Source: Saccopteryx bilineata (taxonomy: Eukaryota > Chordata > Mammalia > Chiroptera > Emballonuridae). Taken from it: a stretch of 64,000 nucleotides of DNA. Each line of letters begins with the position of its first letter. The first letter of the stretch is position 1. Both the position numbers and the translations under genes were made by a program. The notes beneath the pieces were generated by a model that was not told the origin of the DNA, did no database searches, and was given only the letters and a program-made list of their open reading frames with translations. The stretch lies in the NCBI RefSeq assembly GCF_036850765.1, contig NC_089494.1, positions 54,019,809 to 54,083,808 of the forward strand, given 5' to 3'. Positions 1 through 12,289 of this stretch are shown one piece after another.

Positions 1-68
1 TGGCCAGAAATCGAACCCGGGTCCCCCACACGCCAGGCCGACGCTCTACCGCGGAGCCAACCGGCCAG
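1..68 (-). mobile_element. SINE family A, head only, cut by window edge
   Basis: This is the tRNA-like head of the family A SINE in reverse orientation, continuing beyond the left edge. The B box (GGTTCGA on the minus strand, here diverged to GGTTCGATTTC) and the A-box part with GGCTC and GTAGAGCGTCGG are readable. The same head occurs complete at several other places in the window. Confidence 0.9.
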
Positions 69-1310
69 GGCCAGGACTTAAGTATAATTATTGAAAGAAA
101 AACCTTAGACACTACAGAGTTTCTTATAGAAATGTAGACAGGAGATTTGCAAACAGCATATGACTTTCCACAATGCAGTTATATTTCTTCTCTGCTAGGC
201 TCATTTGGAGGTTAAATAAGGAAGACATTGAAGCCAGTTTTGGAAAGACATCAAGTCATAAAACTGAAATGATCTAAACAAATGATGCAACTATTTTTAA
301 AAGCCTATGGAATCCAAAGGACAATACCTTAAAGGTTAACAAGGACACTTTGCTAATCAGAGTCCTCTCTCTTCTGCCAGAATACCTTGTTATAAAACCT
401 TAGCTATGCCACATGTCTAAGACTTGGAATTACCACTGCATTTGTTATGTGATCTGGAAAATATCAAGGTTCTCACACTCTTTTTCAGTGAGGTAAAATA
501 TAGAATTCTGGACTTGTGAGGTTTTAAAAAAAAGCATTATTCATTTGCTTTTCAGGTTATATTTTCTTATAAAAATAACAGTGTGACCCATTTTCCCAGT
601 CTTTACTTTTCTTTTATTGTGTGCTACATTCTATTGTTAATTAATAATAAGCATGTTCACTAAAGGAAACCTGTGATGGATTCATTTTTCAGAATAAAAA
701 TAACTTGGTTCTATTAACACTTATACCAAATCAAAGATGTGGAGTCTATTAGATGTGGTAGCAGCTCTTGAACTTCTAAGTCATTGCAAGATTAATTCTG
801 AAATGTTCTCTTACACTAAACAACTAAAATAATTTCTGCTCAAGTTCTAAGAAATCCAGATTCAGCAAGGATCTCAGCATCAAAAAAAATAAATAAATAA
901 AATAAATCAGACAACTCAATTCCAAATGCATTTGCTAATTATAAAACTACCACCTACCTAGTCTCTTCCAAGAGGATTTCAACAGGTTAGAGAAAAAACC
1001 CAGATTCAGAATTATCCATGAAACATTTTGGAAGTACCTAAAGAACATGGTAGGTACACTAAAATCAGAGGATAAGCATTTTGATAAACAAATGCATTAT
1101 TTCTGAAAAGACAATTTACCTTTAAAAATATTTATGCTGACCAAGTTCATACCATTGTTATGATTTTAACATGTCCTAGGCAAGAAGACCATTTTAATTA
1201 TTTCACAAATCAAAGTGGAGAGGCTCCCGGCCCAGACCTATCAAAGAAAACCTCTATTTATGACAACCGACAACTGCCAAGTTCCTATATATATATATAT
1301 AGTTTTATTG
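69..1310. other. No gene seen; unassigned AT-rich DNA
   Basis: I see no open frame with protein character and no repeat I can name, apart from a short A-rich run with AAATAAAT repeats near 885-905 and an AT dinucleotide run near 1287-1301. Confidence 0.5.
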
Positions 1311-1314
1311 TGTT

Positions 1315-1708
1315 GCAAGTTAAATTGCACACTCTCCCCAAATTCATATGTTGGAGTTCTGACCCTTAGTACTTTAGAATATAATTTTATTTGGAAATAG
1401 AAATGTTGCAGATGTAATTAGTTGTATTAGATCATATTCGAGTAAGATAATTTTGAAACAGAGACAAACACTAAGGGGAACACCATGTGAAGATTGGAAT
1501 TATATTGCCTTAAACCACAGAACTTCCAGAAGGTCAGAAAGAGGCCTGGAACAGATCCTTCCCTAGTGCCTTCAGAGGGAGCATGGTTCTGCTGACACCT
1601 TGATTTCAGACTCTAGCCTCCAGAACTGTGAGAGTATAAATTTCTTTTGTTCTAAGTCACCTTGTCTTTGATGCTTTGTTATGGCAGCCCTGGAAAAATA
1701 ATACAGAT
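1315..1708 (+). mobile_element. MaLR (MLT1/MST-type) solo LTR
   Basis: The sequence follows the MLT1/MST LTR pattern of mammalian MaLR retrotransposons. It has the segment around 'ccccaaattcatatgttgga', then 'ttatttggaaata', the 'ctccagaactgtgag' block at about 1618-1633, the TATAAATTTCTTTTGTT motif, and an end like 'gttatggcagccctggaaa'. It is diverged with no internal retroviral sequence, so it is a solo LTR. The family call is from memory of consensus sequences. Confidence 0.75.
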
Positions 1709-1866
1709 TTTTTTTTTCTTTCTCCCTTCTAAATTTTGCTGACCCTCTCAAATGATACAAAAATGTCAAACCAAATATAGAAATAGTTATGAAGCACAGA
1801 TGTGACCATAAATACTTCCCACTCACTCTAAGTCCCTTACTTCTTGACTGACTACATACCCAGGCT

Positions 1867-2873
1867 CAGTGGTGGCATTCAAATAATTTAACAACTGTTC
1901 TCTGCCTTAATGACTGTTCTAAGTATAAAAAAATGATATACCAAAAGGTTGTTTCTTATTTCATACATTTTTATTTTTTATTTTTTTCATTTTTCTGAAG
2001 CTGGAAACAGGGAGAGACAGTCAGACAGACTCCCGCATGCGCCCGACCGGGATCCACCCAGCACGCCCACCATGGGGCGACGCTCTGCCCACCAGGGGGC
2101 GATGCTCTGCCCATCCCGGGCGTCGCCATGTTGCGACCAGAGCCACTCTAGCGCCTGAGGCAGAGGCCACAGAGCCATCCCCAGCGCCCGAGCCATCTTT
2201 GCTCCAATGGAGCCTTGGCTGCGGGAGGGGAAGAGAGAGACAGAGAGGAAAGCGCGATGGAGGGGTGGAGAAGCAAATGGGCGCTTCTCCTGTGTGCCCT
2301 GGCCAGGAATTGAACCCGGGTCCTCCGCACGCTAGGCCGACGCTCTACCACTGAGCCAACCAGCCAGGGCTTATTTCATACATTTAATACTTACATAAGA
2401 ACAATAGAAGAGGTATACAAAACTAGATTATGTTATAAGAAAGAGTTTTAAAATATTAATAAAAATATATTAAATAATACCCAACCAAAAAAAACCAATA
2501 AAACTGTTAAGATAGTTTGATATTGCTTCTTGATTGATGTCCTCACTTGCAATTTTCTTCACTTTTATCCAAATATAATCAGCTGTGTGATTTATCCGTA
2601 ACCATCTTTTCACTGTTGGAGAAAGACCCCATTTTTTTACTTGGGGACAGAATAAACATTACTATGTCGCTTAGAATATGCCGTTATGCAGATGAACATT
2701 ATAAAAGAGTAAGGAATGTAAATTTGTGATTTCCACATTGAATGGCTGCCCAGGTGCCCACCTTAGAGAGAACCCTAATTACAAGTGCCATTTTAACAAA
2801 TGGTTCACCAAACAACAAAAAAATAGGTATTTGCTCAGTCAAACTGGTGTGAACTGGCTGAATCCCACCAGAG
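1867..2873 (-). mobile_element. Non-autonomous hAT transposon, deletion derivative
   Basis: Left terminus CAGTGGTGGCATTCA and right terminus TGAATCCCACCAGAG are imperfect inverted repeats. They are flanked by 8-bp near-identical duplications, cccaggct (1859-1866) and cccagact (2874-2881), the hallmark of hAT insertion. Read on the minus strand, it has the same 5' end as the large hAT starting at 52992. It then jumps to a segment (2622-2504) that matches the last ~120 bp of that element's transposase frame (59886-60008) at about 88% by eye, and ends with a short 3' non-coding tail. A family A SINE (1971-2369) lies in the tail. It cannot make transposase and would have been moved in trans. Confidence 0.85.
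1971..2369 (-). mobile_element. SINE family A, complete
   Basis: This is a full-length reverse-oriented tRNA-derived SINE with a T-rich start (poly-A tail) and the tRNA-like head ending at 2369. Perfect 16-bp target duplications (cttatttcatacattt) lie at 1955-1970 and 2370-2385. It inserted into the hAT derivative, so it is younger than that element. Confidence 0.95.
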
Positions 2874-2881
2874 CCCAGACT

Positions 2882-3190
2882 CTATAATCATGGACGTAAT
2901 TTCCACAAGAGAAACTACTGTCTTTCTCAGCCCATGCTCTCTGCAGAGGGAAAGCACAGCCATCCTTCCGTGTGGGTCCCACTGGCTATCTGGCTATAAG
3001 AAGCCAGGCTTTTATTGTAACTTTTCCTTCTGTAATTTAATTGTTAATTACATGTCTCCTTTTAGATCGAAATGAGCCCTTTACTGTAACAACTGTCCCC
3101 ATCTTTAACAGAAAGGGCTGAAATTCTTTCTAAAAAAATAAGAGCCTTTCCTTTCTTTAGACCTGTGATATGAACTGCTCCCCCTAACAC

Positions 3191-3231
<41 letters not shown>

Positions 3232-3960
3232 CTTTGTAGTGTGATTGGTGGTCTAGATGTTGTGAAAGTGATATGAGCAGGCTAGCACAAGGTTTTGAAT
3301 AACTATTTAGAAGACTGACATATAGCATATGCTCAAGTACAGAGGGAAGATCCGAAAGTAAAAAATAATTATGTTTTGTTGTGCACTCAGTGGGAACTCT
3401 GTTGCTTATTATTGAGAACACTAAAACTACAAGATAACTAGTAAGCACGTCATCTAGTTTTGGTTTGTTGGGATTTGACCAGAACTGCAGTTACATATTG
3501 ACCCAACTTTTATAAAATCCTCTGTTTCTCTCTTTCAAACACACTGTAAATTCACTCAATGACCCAAGGCCTTACCACTAATTTTCATATTCTCATGAGA
3601 GCTTATAAAGGGAGTGTTTGGGAACAAGGCCTCAAAGTAGGATTCAGATCTGGGAGGATTTGAGACTGATGATTTGCCCCCTCTCAGATGACAAAACCTC
3701 CTATTGGATCCCAGCAATCTGATGTCCAGGGTACACTGCAAGTCAGCCTTAGTTCTGAGTACACAGTGTCTGTGTGGATCTTTCTTTGGAGATGCCTACA
3801 AACCTAAATCCATGAACAAGTCTAGGACTTGGTCAGAAAGAAACACAGGAGAGGAGACCTCTGCCCATGCACAGTCTACTTGATAGGATATCTAAAAATA
3901 TATAATATGACTGAGTGATACTGCATTAATAGGAGACAAAATAGCATATAGAAATCAAAT
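2882..3960. other. No gene seen; contains a CA microsatellite
   Basis: I find no supported gene. A (CA)n repeat lies at about 3194-3229. Open frames here are short and have no recognisable protein pattern. The frame running through the CA repeat on the minus strand is low-complexity (Cys-Val repeats). Confidence 0.5.
3194..3229. repeat. (CA)n microsatellite
   Basis: About 18 CA units stand in a row. Confidence 0.95.
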
Positions 3961-5065
3961 CAGATGATGTCAGAAAAATACTCCTGATCTCTCCCCTTGA
4001 AATTTCAACAAATAGAGCAACTATAACATAGTGAAGGAATCCCAGGTGAGCTCACAGGCACACCTGAAAGATTCACACACCATATGGAATAAAGGTGGGG
4101 TGGGGTGAAAAGGGGGGGCAGAAGATAAGATGCATTTGTAGTGGGCTTTGTAGAGGAAAAGTGAGGAGAGGAGACAAACCTGGTGTGACTGGATTTTATT
4201 TTCTCTGCTTGACTATAGGGAGGAGGGAAGCTTGGGCTCTCTAGATTTTGTATGAGGGGTACAAAGAAGAAAACCTGGAGTGACTCAGTCTCCTTCTTCC
4301 AGGAGGAGCAGTGAGATAGAAGAGCGGAGGAGGAGATAAACCAAAGCAGCCACAACACAGGGTCATAGCCATTGTTCCCATGGTCTGCCTGTAGCCCACA
4401 CTTGGCAGAGACAGAGAAAGCTACTAATGTTCAGTCCCCAGCCTCCCAGATCCCACCTCCCTCACCTTGTGGTACTGAGAGTGGCAGAGACAAAACCCAC
4501 AGCCAGCTCTCCAGAGCCACTCTCTCCCCTGAAGAACAGCGGTGCTCCATGTCCAGTCTCCAGGTCTGTTAAGACATGGGAAGGAGTGCCCGGAAGCCAG
4601 AGATAGCCATTGCTAGCACTATACATCCAGAAAGCTGAAGCCACGAAGCCAAAGCCCTCACAACATGCCCCACCCACCAATACAACTGAGGCCCACAAAC
4701 ATCATTGTGACAGAAACAGCAGAGGACAGCCCAGGAACTTCATAGAGCTAAAAGTTGTAACACAGCAACAACTACTGGAAGAAACCTTTCAAAACCAAAA
4801 TTTATTTTTCTCTCTTTCCTATTTTCTTCTTCTTCTTTTTTCTTTTTTGAATTTCATTTTCCTTAATCTTTATATATTTATTCTTATTTTTTGTGGGTAT
4901 TTTGTTTTTATTTTTTATTTGCTTTAAATTTTTTTCTGTGATTTTTTCTTATAATTTTTGAAATTTTTATTGTATTTTTATTTTTAATTTGTTTAGCTTT
5001 TTTTTTCTTAGGATTCTTAACAATACCACTCTCAAATACCATCAAGGAAGCAAAAATTGAATACC

Positions 5066-5945
5066 ATGGCTACACAAGACAGAGATGTAGTTCAGAAAGA
5101 GAATAAGTCTCCAGAAACAAATCTCAATCACATGGAATCTTTGGAGTTAAATGATAAATAATTCAAAATTGAAGTTCTGAAAATACTTAATGAGATGCAA
5201 GAAGACACCTATAGGCAACTTAATGAGTTCAGAAAACAAATTAATGAACAAGATGAATACCTCACCAAGGAGACTAAAAACTTAAAAACAGAGATGAAGA
5301 ACTCAATACATTAATTGAAGCCTGAAGTAGCAAGCTTAGCTAATAGAACAAACCAGAGGGAGGAAACATCAAAAACAGGCAACTAGAGATGCCATAGAGA
5401 ACAGAAGAGACTCAAGAATTGAAAAAACTGAAAGATCTACACAAGAATTGTCTGACTCCATCAGAAAGAGCAATATAATAATATCGGGTATATCAGACAG
5501 AGAAGAGAATGGAGAGTCTATTCAAACAAGCAATTGAGAATTTCCAAAGCCTATAGGAAGAGTTGGAGCCTCAAATCCAAGAAGCAAACAGAACCCGAAG
5601 TAACTGTAACCCAACCAGACCTACTCCAAGTCACATCATAATAAAATGGTCAAAAATCAATGACAGAGAAACAATCTTCAAGGCAGGTAGTAAAAAGAAG
5701 AACACAAAATATAATGGAAAGCCCATTAATTTACCATCAGACTTCTTAGCAGAAACTCTATAAGCCAGAAGAGAGTGGACCCAAACATTCAAAATAATGA
5801 AAGAGAGAAATTACCAGCTAATGATACTATATTCATCAAAGTTATCCTTTAAATATGAAGGGGAAATAAAAACTTTTACAGATATAGAGAAGCTGAAGGA
5901 ATTTTCACCAAAAAACCCACACTACAGGAAGCACTCAAGAGGGTT
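5066..5945 (+). pseudogene. L1 ORF1 (RNA-binding protein) relic
   Basis: The ATG at 5066 starts a protein that reads as L1 ORF1p, the nucleic-acid chaperone that coats L1 RNA as trimers. The N-terminal part (about 5150-5330) is rich in Glu, Lys, Asn and Leu like the coiled coil. The frame then reaches a conserved stretch at about 5620-5930, with SHIIIKWSKINDRETIF, then FLAETL, ARREWTQ, YSSKLSFKYEGEIKTF and EKLKEFSPKNP, which matches the ORF1p C-terminal domain. Stops interrupt it, for example just before ARREW and early in the coiled coil. The identity is secure and the protein is dead. Confidence 0.85.
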
Positions 5946-6715
5946 ATTATACCAGATATAAAGAATAAAACAAATCAAAATTACAACTAAAAGCTCCAAC
6001 AATGTCACAATAAAGAGAAAGATAATCTGTGACAACAATAACATAAAAGGGGAGAAGATAAAAATCTGCAGTAGCAAAGAAGGATAAAGTGCAGAGGCAC
6101 TCATAAGACAAAGGACTCTTATATTGTACATGTGAACATTTCTATCTTAATAACCTAAAGGTAACCACCCATGAAAAAGCCACTACTGAAATACACACTT
6201 AGAAAAAGAAGAAACAGGGGGAAAAGTATGAAATACCACCAAACAAAAACCACTGACAGGAACACAAAAAAGAAGAACCAAACAAGACACACAGCTACCA
6301 GAAAATAAAACGGCTGTAGAAAATTCTCAAATATCAATAATTACTCTAAATATAAATGGACTGAACTCATCAATAAAGAGGCACAGAGTACCAGATTGTA
6401 TCAAAATGCAAAACCAAATTATATCCTGCCTTCAAAGACACATTTAAGCTGCAAGGGCAAAAGTAGATTCAAGGTGAAAGGTTGCAAAACAATTCTCCAA
6501 GCAAATAATATCCAAAGAAAAGCAGGTGTAACCGTACTCATATCTAACAATGCTGACTTCAAGACGACAAAGGTAGCCAAAGACAAAGATGGACACTTCA
6601 TAATGATAACGGGGACATTGTATCAAGAAGACATAAGAATTCTTAATATATATGCACTGAACCAGGGAGCACCAAAATATATGACATCTACTAACTGATC
6701 TAAAAACAAGAGCAG

Positions 6716-7103
6716 CCCTGGCCGGTTGGCTCAGCGGTAGAGCGTCGGCCTAGTGTGCGGAGGACCCGGGTTCGATTCCCGGCCAGGGCACATAGGAGAA
6801 GCGCCCATTTGCTTCTCCACCCCCCCCTCCTTCCTCTCTGTCTCTCTCTTCCCCTCCCACAGCCAAGGCTCCATTGGAGCAAAGATGGCCCGGGCGCTGG
6901 GGATGGCTCTGTGGCCTCTGCCCCAGGCGCTAGAGTGGCTCTGGTCGCAACATGGCGACACCCAGGAGGGTCGCAACGTGGCGACGCCCAGGATGGGCAG
7001 AGCGTCGCCCCCTGGTGGGCGTGCCGGGTGGATCCCGGTCGGGCGCATGCGGGAGTCTGTCTGACTGTCTCTCCCTGTTTCCAGCTTCAGAAAAATGCAA
7101 AAA

Positions 7104-7132
<29 letters not shown>
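6716..7132 (+). mobile_element. SINE family A, complete, in L1 ORF2
   Basis: The tRNA-like head starts at 6716. The B box GGTTCGATTCC lies at about 6770 and the tail is (AAAT)n at about 7098-7135. Perfect 14-bp target duplications aaaaacaagagcag lie at 6702-6715 and 7133-7146. The head is close to a family consensus, which suggests a fairly young insertion. Confidence 0.95.
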
Positions 7133-7134
<2 letters not shown>

Positions 7135-9120
7135 AAACAAGAGCAGACAAAAATGCAATTATACTTAGAGATTTCAACACACCATTGATGGCTTTAGATA
7201 GATCATCCAAACAGAAAATCAATAAAGAAATATTGGCCTTAAATGACACTCTGAACCAACTGGACATAATAGACATTTATAGGGCATTTCATCCCAAAAC
7301 ATCAGATTATACATTCATTGCCAGTGTGCATAGAACATTCTCAAGAGAGACCATATGTGGGGACACAAAACTAACATCAACCAATATCAGGAACATTGAA
7401 ATTATACCAAGCATATTTTCTGACCATAAACCTTTGAAATTAGAATTTGACTGTAAAAAGGAAGTAAAGTAACCCACAAAAATGTGGATATTAAACAACA
7501 TACTTCCAAAAACTGACTAGGTCAAAGAAGAAATAAAAGCAGAGATCAAAAGATATATATAGACAAATGAAAATGACAACACAACATATCAAAATTTCTA
7601 AGATGCAGCAAAGCAGTAATAAGAGGGAGGTTTATATCATTACAGGCTTAACTCAAGAAACAAGAGAGATCTCAAGTAAACAACTTAACACCCCAACTTA
7701 AGGAACTAGAAAAAAAAGAACAATGACAACCCAAAATCATCAGAAGAAAGGAAATGGTAAAAATTAGAGCAGAACCAAATGAAATAGAGAACAAAAAACC
7801 TATAGAAGAATATAATACAACAAATAGCTGGGTCTTTGAAAAGGTCAATAAAATCAACAAACCACTGGCTAGACTCACTAAGGAAAAAAGAGGAAGGACT
7901 CATAAACAAAATCTGAAATGAAAGAGGAGAAATGACCACAGACATCATAGATATACAAATGTCATAGTAGAATATTATGAAAGATTATGTGCCACCAAAT
8001 TCAACAACCTAGAGAAAATGGATAAATTTCTAGAATTGTACAATCTTCCTAGACTGAGTCACAAAGAAGTGGAAAACCTAAATAGATCTAAAAGCAGAGA
8101 GGAAGTAGAAACAACTATCAAAACTTCCCCCAAAACAAAAGTCCAGGGCCAGATGACTACACTGGTGAATTCTACCAAACATTCAAAATGATTTGGTATC
8201 TGTCCTTTTCAAAGTATTTCAAAAAATAAAAGAAGAAGTAATACTCCATAACTTACTTTAGGAGGTCAACATAAACTTCATACCAAAACCTGTCAATGAC
8301 AACATAAAAAAAGTAAACTACAGACCAATATCTCTAATGAATACAGATTCAAAAATCCTTAACAAAATACTAGCAAATTGAATACAACAACATATTAAAA
8401 AAATAATACATTATGTTCAAGTGGGATTCATTCCAGGAGCACAAAGATGGTTCAACATATAGAAATCAATTTATATAATACACCAACCACATCAACAAAA
8501 AAAAGAACAAAAATCATATGATCCTATCAATAGATGCAGAAAAGGCATTCAATAAGATACAACATGCCTTTATGTTCAAAACATTAAATAAAATTGAAAC
8601 AGAAGTACCTCAACATAATAAACATCATATATGATAAGCCATTAGCTAATATTATACTAAATGGTGAAAAAATGAAGGCTATTCCTCTAAAATCAGGAAC
8701 AAGATAAGGTTGCCCACTCTCTCCGCTCTTATTCAACATAGTTCTGGAATTTTAGCCAGAGCAATCAGGCAAGAGAAAGAAATAAAAGGCACCCATATCA
8801 GGAAAGAAGTAAAGGTATCACTTTTTGCCAATGATGTGATCCTGTATATAGAAAACCCCAAAGACTCCATCAAAAAACTATTAGAAACAATAAACCAATA
8901 CAGTAAAGTTGCAGGATACAAAATCAATATACAAAAGTCCACTGCTTTTCTATATGCCAACTATGAAACATCAGAAAATGAACTAAAAAAAATCCTTTTA
9001 CAATTGCAACAACAAAAAAATAAAATGCCTAGGAATAAACTTAACAAAGGATGTGAAGAACCTATATTATTGAAAGAAATTGAAAAAGACCCAATGAAAT
9101 AGAAAACTATTTTGTGTTCA

Positions 9121-9164
<44 letters not shown>

Positions 9165-9196
9165 ATCTATCTATCTATCTATCTATCATCTATCTA
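9121..9196. repeat. (TATC)n microsatellite
   Basis: About 18 TATC units, interrupted twice by a TATCATC step, sit at the tail end of the reverse SINE. Confidence 0.95.
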
Positions 9197-9566
9197 TTTA
9201 TTTGTATTTTTTTGAAGTGAGAAGCTGGGAGGCAGAGAGAGACCTCTGCATGTGCCCAACTGGGATCCACCCAGCAAGCCCACAGTGAGTGGGGGGGGGG
9301 GCGATGCTCTGCCCATCTTGGGCAATGCTCCATTGCAACTAGAGCCATTCTAGTACCTGAGGTGGAGGTTATGGAGCCATCCTCAGTGCCTGGGCCAACT
9401 TTGCTCCAATGGAGCCTTGGTTGTGGGAGAGGAAGAGAGAGATAGAGGGAAAGAAGGGGGAGAGGATGGAGAAGCAGATGGTCACTTCTCCTGTGTGCCC
9501 AGGCTAGGAATTGAACCTGGGACATCCACATGCCAGGCTCTACCACAGAGTGAACCAGCCAGGACC
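9121..9566 (-). mobile_element. SINE family A with a TATC-repeat tail, in L1
   Basis: This is a reverse-oriented family A SINE with a diverged body and the head ending near 9566. Likely target duplications are ctattttgtgttcat (left, ending near 9120) and ctatttcatgttcat (right, about 9567-9581). The A-rich tail position is now a (TATC)n microsatellite. Confidence 0.85.
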
Positions 9567-11262
9567 CTATTTCATGTTCATGAATTGAAAGAACCAACAT
9601 AGTTAAAATGGCCATATCAACATAGTTGAAATGGTCATGTTACCTACAGTGATATACAAATTTAATCCATTTCCTATAAAAATTACAAGGTCATTTTCTA
9701 AAGAAATAGAACAAAAATTACCAGGTTTGTAGGGAACCATTAAAAGCCCCAAATAGCCAAACAATTCTGAGGAAAAAGAATGAAGTGGGACACTACCTGA
9801 CTTCAAATTATACTATAGAGCCACGATAATCAGAACAGCATGGTATTGGCAGAAAAACAGACATACAGACCAATGGAGAAGAATTGAGAGCCCAGAAATA
9901 AAATAACATATATATGAACAAATATTCTTTGACCAAGGAGCCAAAAACACACAATAGAGAAAAAAACTTTTTTAATAAATAGTGCTGAAAAAATTAGAAA
10001 GCCACATGCAAAAGAATGAAACTTGACTACAGTTTGTCCCTCTCCACAAAAATTAATTCAAAATGGATCCAAGACCCAAATATAAGATCTAAAACAATAA
10101 ATCAAATAGAAGTAAAGATAGGTACTAAGCTCATGGACCTTGGCCGTAGAGAACAATTTATAAATTTGACCCCAAAGGAAAAGGAAGTAAAGGCAAAAAT
10201 AAATAAATGGGACTATATCAAACTAAAAAGCTTCTGCACAGCAAAAGAAACTGACAACAAACAAATAGGCAGTCAACTAAATGGGAGATGATATTTGCAC
10301 ACAGCAGCTCCAATAAGGGGGTAATATCCAAAATATATAAAGAACTCACAAATCTCAGCAACAAATAAGCAAAAAATCCAATTAAAAAATGGGGAGAGAA
10401 CCTGAACAGACACTTCTTCCAAGAGGACATACAAATGGCCAACAGATATATGAAAAGATGCTCACCTTCACTAGCTGTTTGAGAAATGCAAATCAAAACT
10501 ATAATGAGATACTACTTTCACACCTGTTACATTGGCTATTATTAACAATACAGGTAACAACTAGTGTTGGAGGAGTTGTGGAGAAAAAGGAACCCTCATT
10601 CACTGTTGGTGGGAATACAAATTGGTACAACCATTATGGAAGAAAGTATGGTGGTTCCTTAAAAAATTAAGAATAGAATTATCATGTGACTCAGCAATCC
10701 CTCTGCTGGGTATCTACTCCAAAACTTAAAAACATTGGCATGTAAAGACACATGCACCCCCATGTTCACTGCAGCATTATTCACAGTGGCCAAGACATGG
10801 AAACAACCAAAGTATCCCTCAATAGAGGATTGGCTAAAGAAGACGTGGTATTATATACAATGGATTACTACTCAGTCATAAGAAATGATGACATAGTGAC
10901 TTTTATGACAACATGAATCAACCTTGATAACATTATACTGAGTGAAAGAAGTAAATCAGAAAAAGCTAAGATATGTATGATTTCACACATAGGTGAGATA
11001 TAAAACTGAGGTTCATGGACATAGATAAAAGTGAAGTGATTACCAGGAGGAAGAGGATTTGGGGGAGCGGAACAAGAGAGTGGTGGGGTGAAGGGTATAA
11101 AGAGGGACAAATATAAAGTGACAGAAAATGATTTGACTTTGGGTGCTGGGTATTATACAACATAATCAACAGTTCAAATGCTATAGAAATGTTCATCTGA
11201 AACCTATGTACACTTATTGATCAATGTCACCATGTTAATTAAAAATTAATTTTAAAAAGTCA

Positions 11263-11632
11263 AATTGACAGATAATTTTAAAAACACATTTTGGGCAATA
11301 CTTTTGATATTCTGTAATATTTCTTTTTACCCTGAAAAAATAATCTTTTCCTCTAATTAGAGATTGGTAGAGGAGGTGAGAGAGAGAGAAGCAAACAAAA
11401 TGAAGAATTTATGAACTGAATGATCTGGCCCTGAGAAACTGAGTGTTTTGAAAATGTATGCATTTCTGAAAGAATTTTAGTGTGAAAAATTTCCTAGAGA
11501 CCCTATCATTAGTATTAACTATTTTAGAGAGCATCAATTTTTCTGCTCTAAACTGCTCCCTGGTTGTAAGCTAGTTATCAATGTGAAGTGGGAAACTAAA
11601 AACATTTAAAGTGTGTATTAAAAATATATTAC
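11263..11632. other. No gene seen
   Basis: AT-rich unassigned sequence with no recognisable repeat or frame. Confidence 0.5.
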
Positions 11633-11637
11633 TTTTT

Positions 11638-12012
11638 TTTTTTTTTTTTTTTGTATTTTTCTGAAGCTAGAAACGGGGATAGACAGTCAGACTCCCGCAT
11701 GCGCCTGACCGGGATCCACCGGGCACGCCCACCAGGGGCGATGCTCTGCCCCTCCCTGGCATCGCTCTGTCGCAACCAGAGCCACTCCAGCGCCTGGGGC
11801 AGAGAGAGGCCAAGGAGCCATCCCCAGCGCCCAGGCCATCTTTGCTCCAATGGAGCCTTGCTGTGGGAGGGGAAGAGAGAGACAGAGAGGAAGGAGAGGG
11901 GGAGGGGTGGAGAAGCAGATGGGCGCCTCTCCTGTGTGCCCTGGCCCGGAATGGAACCCAGGACTTCTGCATGCCTGGCCGACGCTCTACCACTGAGCCA
12001 ACCAGCCAGGGC
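11638..12012 (-). mobile_element. SINE family A, complete
   Basis: This is a reverse copy beginning with a long T run and ending with the tRNA-like head at about 12012. Target duplications aaaaatatattactttt lie at about 11620-11637 and 12014-12030. Confidence 0.95.
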
Positions 12013-12289
12013 TAAAAATATATTACTTTTTAATGTTATAAATATCTTCCAAAATTAAAAAAGTGTTTCAAAATTCATTACATTTTTAAAAAGTTATATG
12101 TTTCTATTTAAACAATATAAAAAAATTTTTAAAAATTACTTAAAAACTTTAGCCAAGGTCAAGATTGTCAGTCCTGTGATTCAGGATGTTGTAGAATTAT
12201 GTCTCCTGAAAACCTGTGTGAAACTCACTACCATTCTAAAACTCTGCCCAACAGTTTTTTCAAAAAATAAACATTTTATATGTCTGTTT

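Larger units (their letters stand above)
6330..10995 (+). pseudogene. L1 ORF2 (endonuclease and reverse transcriptase) relic
   Basis: ORF2p nicks target DNA and reverse-transcribes L1 RNA. The endonuclease start reads ISIITLNINGLNSSIK (about 6336-6385). The piece at 7185-7472 contains FSDHKPLKLEFD, the end of the endonuclease. The reverse transcriptase region shows PTLSALI at about 8710, and at 8820-8845 the catalytic FADD box reads FAND, an Asp-to-Asn change in the metal-binding pair. The C-terminal part has [14 protein letters not shown] (about 10209-10250), then the region giving a 'LLGIYS'-like segment and the end around 10990. Frameshifts, stops and two SINEs break the gene. Confidence 0.85.
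3965..11262 (+). mobile_element. LINE-1, nearly full length, decayed, with two SINE insertions
   Basis: The order is as in an L1: a GC-richer 5' UTR (about 3965-5040), an ORF1 relic, an ORF2 relic, then a short 3' UTR ending in an A/T-rich tail near 11262. Two family A SINEs (6716-7132 and about 9121-9566) interrupt ORF2. The coding parts carry many stops and frameshifts, so it cannot retrotranspose on its own. The exact left end is uncertain because I could not find target duplications. Confidence 0.85.

Noticed and set aside
3062..3448. 128-codon minus-strand frame with Cys-Val repeats
   Set aside because: The repeat part is the (CA)n microsatellite and the rest has no protein pattern.
6716..6790. 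tRNA gene suggested by A and B boxes
   Set aside because: The tRNA-like part is the head of a SINE with target duplications and a ~400-bp body; it lacks a proper acceptor stem and anticodon arm. The same applies to all other SINE heads.
6731..7276. 181-codon minus-strand frame and the overlapping plus frames in the SINE
   Set aside because: They are frames through the GC-rich SINE body; the same chance peptides recur in every family A copy.
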